Source: SAR202 cluster bacterium (GTDB lineage Bacteria > Chloroflexota > Dehalococcoidia > Lucifugimonadales > GCA-2712585). From it: a stretch of DNA of 42,068 nt. Below the pieces are notes generated by a model that worked only from the letters and a program-made list of their open reading frames with translations, was not told where the DNA came from and searched no databases. Within the stretch, counting starts at the first letter, position 1. Each line of letters starts with the position of its first letter. Positions 39,232 through 42,068 of the stretch are shown one piece after another. Where the stretch lies: contig VGZZ01000022.1 in the NCBI GenBank assembly GCA_016872285.1, positions 1 through 42,068 of the forward strand, written 5' to 3'. The translations under genes were made by a program, and so were the position numbers.

Positions 39232-40140
39232 ATGGCGCTGCCGCCCTACCGAGTTGACTACAGTCCTATCATAGACCGGCCAAGGATCGTCTGGCCTGGC
39301 GGAGCTCGTGTGGCCCTGTGGGTGTCGCCCAACGTGGAGCATTACGAGTACCTGCCTGCCGCCAGGGACAGCCGGAACCCATGGCCTCGGACGCCCCACC
39401 CGGACGTGCAGCAGTATTCGTACAAAGACTACGGCAACCGGGTCGGCTTCTGGCGGATGCTGGAGGCGCTGGACGAGTTCAAGATTCGATGCACGCCGTC
39501 GCTGAACCTGGCGGTGCTGGACCACTACCCTCAGATTCGGGACGCCATGGTGGAGCGCGACTGGGACTACATGTCCCATGGCATCTACAACACCCAGTTC
39601 CTCAGCTCGTATACCGAGGAGCAGGAGCGCGAGTTTTATCAGGACTCCATTGAGACGCTGAAGCGGCACACGGGGAAGCGGCTCAAGGGGATGTTGGGGC
39701 CTGGAATTTCGGCCACGGAGCGCACGCCGGACCTTATGGCCGAGGCCGGGCTTATCTACCACGCCGACTGGTGGCACGACGACCAGCCCGTCCCCATCAA
39801 GGTCAAGAAGGGCCGACTCATATCCATGCCCTACACCATCGAGCTAAACGACGGCATCCTCTTTCGCAACCACTTTGAGGGCGAACACTTCATCGAGATA
39901 TGCAAGGCCCAGTTCGACCAGCTCTACGAGGAAGGCGCCGAGAACGGCCGCGTCATGTGCATTGCCCTGCATCCCTTCGCCACCGGCCAGCCCCACCGGT
40001 CGCGATACCTGTACAAGGTCTTCGAGTACATCCTCAAGCACTCCGGCGTGTGGCAGACCACCGCCGACGAAATCGCGGAACACTACCTGGCCCGCTGCTA
40101 CGACAACGCCGTCGAGTCTGCCCGGCGGACGAGCCGCTAG
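39232..40140 (+). CDS. Polysaccharide deacetylase-family (PuuE-like) protein, first of a pair
   Basis: A 302-residue protein of the CE4/NodB-like fold, nearer the allantoinase/PuuE type than classical chitin deacetylases. The ATG at 39232 is preferred (GAGGG-like sequence upstream); a TTG at 39184 would add 16 residues. Motifs: V-S-P-N-V-E-H-Y-E-Y near 36, Y-M-S-H-G-I-Y near 115, L-G-P-G-I-S-A-T-E-R-T-P-D near 154, and A-L-H-P-F-A-T-G-Q-P-H-R near 244. Both His in the last motif are kept. It is separated by one base from a paralogue and may hydrolyse C-N bonds of cyclic or linear amides. Confidence 0.85.
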   Translation: MALPPYRVDYSPIIDRPRIVWPGGARVALWVSPNVEHYEYLPAARDSRNPWPRTPHPDVQQYSYKDYGNRVGFWRMLEALDEFKIRCTPSLNLAVLDHYPQIRDAMVERDWDYMSHGIYNTQFLSSYTEEQEREFYQDSIETLKRHTGKRLKGMLGPGISATERTPDLMAEAGLIYHADWWHDDQPVPIKVKKGRLISMPYTIELNDGILFRNHFEGEHFIEICKAQFDQLYEEGAENGRVMCIALHPFATGQPHRSRYLYKVFEYILKHSGVWQTTADEIAEHYLARCYDNAVESARRTSR

Positions 40141-40141
40141 C

Positions 40142-41080
40142 ATGAGCATCCGGTGCCGTCCCGGCATGGACCACCCCCACTACGACTACTCGCCGATCGT
40201 CGAAAGGCCGTCGCTGAAGTGGCCTGACGGCGCGCGGGTGGCGGTCATGGTTATCATCAATCTGGAACATATGGAGTGGCGACCCCCGGAGGGCAGCTAC
40301 CAGCCGCCGTCCCTGACGGCGGGGATTGTGGGCGGCAGCGGCGGTACGCGGCCCTTCCCGGACTACAGCCGCTTCTCGCATCGAGAGTACGGCCACCGCG
40401 TTGGCGTCTTTCGGCTCCTGGCTATGCTTAAAAGACATAACATACCTGCCACCATCGCCATGGACGCCCTCACCGCCAAACACTATCCCTATCTGGTGCG
40501 GCATTGCCTGGAGCAGGGCTGCGAAATCATCGGCCACGGTATTTCGGCCAGCCGGATGATAACCAGCCGCATGTCGGAGGATGAGGAGCGCCGGTACATC
40601 AAAGAGTCGTTGGAGGCGCTAAAGAAGGCCGCAGGCCAGTCGCCAAATGGGTGGTTTGGCCCCGAGTACGGCGAGTCGCAACGCACGCCGTCGCTTCTGG
40701 CCGAGGCCGGTGTCCGGTACGTGTGCGACTGGGCCAACGACGAGCAGCCCTACGCCATGAAAGTATCCAAGGGCCAGCTTTATGCCCTGCCCATCGCCTT
40801 TGAACTGGACGATGTGAATGCCATGTTTGTGCGCACGGTGCCTATAACTCGCTACGTGAAAATGGTGAAGGACACCTTCGATGTCCTCTATAAGGACAGC
40901 GCGGCTAGCGGGCGGCTGCTGGTTATCAACCTACGCCCTTGGTTCAGCGGCCAGCCCTTCAGGGCGCGATTGTTAGACCAGGCCTTCGCCCACATCGCGT
41001 CGCGCCGCGGCGTTTGGGCGGCCACGGGGTCCAGGATAGTCGATTGGTTTAGAGGCCAGGACTCGTCCAGGCGCCGCTAG
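40142..41080 (+). CDS. Polysaccharide deacetylase-family protein, second of a pair, lacking conserved His
   Basis: A 312-residue paralogue of the gene before it. Shared motifs are D-Y-S-P-I-V-E-R-P, I-I-N-L-E-H-M-E-W, I-I-G-H-G-I-S, W-F-G-P-E-Y-G-E-S-Q-R-T-P-S and G-Q-P-F-R. The last motif reads L-R-P-W-F-S-G-Q-P-F-R where the first gene has L-H-P-F-A-T-G-Q-P-H-R, so two His are replaced (Arg, Phe). The catalytic His may be absent, so it could be a regulatory or heteromer partner. It starts at ATG one base after the first gene's stop. Confidence 0.82.
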   Translation: MSIRCRPGMDHPHYDYSPIVERPSLKWPDGARVAVMVIINLEHMEWRPPEGSYQPPSLTAGIVGGSGGTRPFPDYSRFSHREYGHRVGVFRLLAMLKRHNIPATIAMDALTAKHYPYLVRHCLEQGCEIIGHGISASRMITSRMSEDEERRYIKESLEALKKAAGQSPNGWFGPEYGESQRTPSLLAEAGVRYVCDWANDEQPYAMKVSKGQLYALPIAFELDDVNAMFVRTVPITRYVKMVKDTFDVLYKDSAASGRLLVINLRPWFSGQPFRARLLDQAFAHIASRRGVWAATGSRIVDWFRGQDSSRRR

Positions 41081-41302
41081 CGGTTGCGGGGCGGTGCGGG
41101 TCGACTAGGTCTTTGCGCTTAGTACGTTTAACAAAGCGGCAGAATCTCTTTGTGCGATATTTATCCAAAGGCAGAGGCCGTAGGATTATTACGGCTCGTT
41201 GGATGGCAGGAAGTCTTGCTATGTCAACCTAGTTGCGGCAGTCATAGGGCAAGAAAGGACGTTTTCAGCGTCTAAAATCTTCCAATGGGCTGAGGTGGCT
41301 CT

Positions 41303-42068
41303 ATGCGCATCAGGGTTTTGACTTCGCGCGTGAGTGCCGGCGAGCGGGGCCAGATGGCTATAGCCATACTCCTGGCCATTCCTCTGGTGTTTATGTTTTT
41401 TGCCCTGGCTCTGGACGCTGGAATGTGGTTCTTCGACCATCGCAGGGCCCAGAACCAGGCCGACGCCGCCGCGCTGGCCGCCGTGCAGGAGCTTCCTTAC
41501 GCCTCGACGGCGGTGGCTAGGGATGCGGCGCTGGACTGGCTTGAGAAGAACGGCGCGGCACGCGAATCAGTCTGCGACTCCGACAACTCCTCTGACGACT
41601 GGACGTTCTTTGACGGCGGCGTGGCCTTCCAAAATCGAGGCGGCGGCACGGGTTATTTCGACACCGTTCGCGTTTGCGTGAGGAGGGATTCTTTGATCCT
41701 TTTCAGCGCCCTGTCCGGCGTGGCAGGCATCAAAGTTAGCGCCGCGGGGGCGGCCGGCATCATCACTCAGAGCACATACTACGCTATCTTTGCCAATCGG
41801 GCCTGCGTCAATATTATACCTAGCCTAGATTTTCCTGGGTCCAACGCAACGGTCATAGGCGGAATGCATTCGAATTGCAACTTAAAGGTCGGCGGAAGCA
41901 ACAATACCTTTGCCGGCCTCATGACCTATGCCCACGCTCTGGAAGTTTCCGGCTCTAACAACCACTGCAATGGCAGTCCCTGCATCTCTGACGCAGACAG
42001 CACACCTGTTATACCCATGCCCATCAATTACACATATGATGACGTTCCCTGCACTTACACCGGCGTAT
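41303..42068 (+). CDS. Tad_N/TadG-like envelope protein, N-terminal part
   Basis: A reading frame of at least 255 codons that runs off the window end. It starts at ATG with GAGGTG before. The N-terminal signature G-E-R-G-Q-M-A-I-A-I-L-L-A-I-P and L-A-L-D-A-G-M-W-F-F-D-H-R-R, then A-Q-N-Q-A-D-A-A-A-L-A-A, matches the Tad_N domain of TadE/TadG-like proteins associated with Flp/Tad pili. It has one membrane helix, then an extracellular region rich in Gly, Ser, Asn and Cys, including S-N-C-N-L-K-V-G-G-S-N-N-T and V-S-G-S-N-N-H-C-N-G. No other tad gene is visible inside the window; the rest could follow downstream. Confidence 0.85.
   Translation, partial: MRIRVLTSRVSAGERGQMAIAILLAIPLVFMFFALALDAGMWFFDHRRAQNQADAAALAAVQELPYASTAVARDAALDWLEKNGAARESVCDSDNSSDDWTFFDGGVAFQNRGGGTGYFDTVRVCVRRDSLILFSALSGVAGIKVSAAGAAGIITQSTYYAIFANRACVNIIPSLDFPGSNATVIGGMHSNCNLKVGGSNNTFAGLMTYAHALEVSGSNNHCNGSPCISDADSTPVIPMPINYTYDDVPCTYTGV

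Noticed and set aside
41081-41302. Possible riboswitch upstream of the Tad_N gene
   Set aside because: There is a 6-bp stem (41177-41195), but I could not match the consensus of c-di-GMP or another known riboswitch class.
1-42068. CRISPR arrays, rRNA genes, transposases
   Set aside because: No regularly spaced repeats, no rRNA-like sequence and no transposase motif were seen on either strand.

Overview
The window looks like one contig of a GC-rich (roughly 60% by eye) environmental bacterium. Chloroflexota, of a Dehalococcoidia/SAR202 type, is my best guess. This rests on gene content (tandem catabolic paralogues, DUF4331/TPR/NicO/sortase locus, Tad-type envelope protein, CCA-encoding tRNA genes, the aroQ-peptidase-efp-xseA-xseB order) and not on a marker-gene tree, so it is inference.

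Bases 1-9000 (minus strand) are housekeeping. One tight operon runs aroQ - M24 aminopeptidase - efp - xseA - xseB - PHP phosphoesterase - formyltransferase (cut by the window start), with several junctions overlapping or nearly so. Upstream of it lies a 330-base non-coding stretch with dispersed-repeat and hairpin elements, then a second operon dprA - topA - xerC. Bases 9030-12900 hold a cloud of small accessory proteins (two VOC proteins, DUF1801, a secreted GlcG/HbpS-like protein, DUF1697, a YdeI-like protein, DUF1905). The YdeI-like gene is interrupted by a stop codon inside a perfect 22-bp inverted repeat that replaces native codons without changing gene length.

Bases 12990-17750 hold tRNA-Ser(GGA), a Cys-containing hypothetical, an HtrA-like lipoprotein protease, an SDR, a T2-family (Ntn) asparaginase and a DUF72 protein. 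Bases 17900-21840 hold a two-gene cassette: a membrane-anchored HEAT-repeat protein ending in a degenerate receiver-like domain, followed by a cellulose-synthase-like glycosyltransferase with a degenerate PilZ-like tail. Next come a decayed integrase remnant with a strong terminator, tRNA-Ser(CGA), a CorC/HlyC protein and glmU.

Bases 25140-30640 (minus strand) are the most interesting block. It has a DUF4331 surface protein with a C-terminal A-P-D-T-G / membrane helix / R-A-R-R tail that resembles a sortase sorting signal, a membrane-anchored TPR protein, a HPLGNF/NicO-type metal-transporter-like gene split by a frameshift, and a sortase. It reads as a self-contained cell-surface display locus, probably metal related.

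Bases 31090-38060 (plus strand) start with tRNA-Arg(CCG) and tRNA-Pro(TGG) behind a near-consensus promoter. They are followed by a 48-residue Cys-motif protein, an RraA-like protein, two tandem MFS transporters, an SDR and a malate/lactate-dehydrogenase-family enzyme (a plausible small-organic-acid catabolic cluster), then a polytopic membrane protein and a small alpha/beta-barrel-like protein. A threonine-synthase-like gene (minus), two tandem polysaccharide-deacetylase-like genes (the second lacking conserved histidines) and the start of a Tad_N/TadG-like envelope protein close the window. No rRNA, CRISPR array or intact insertion sequence was seen.
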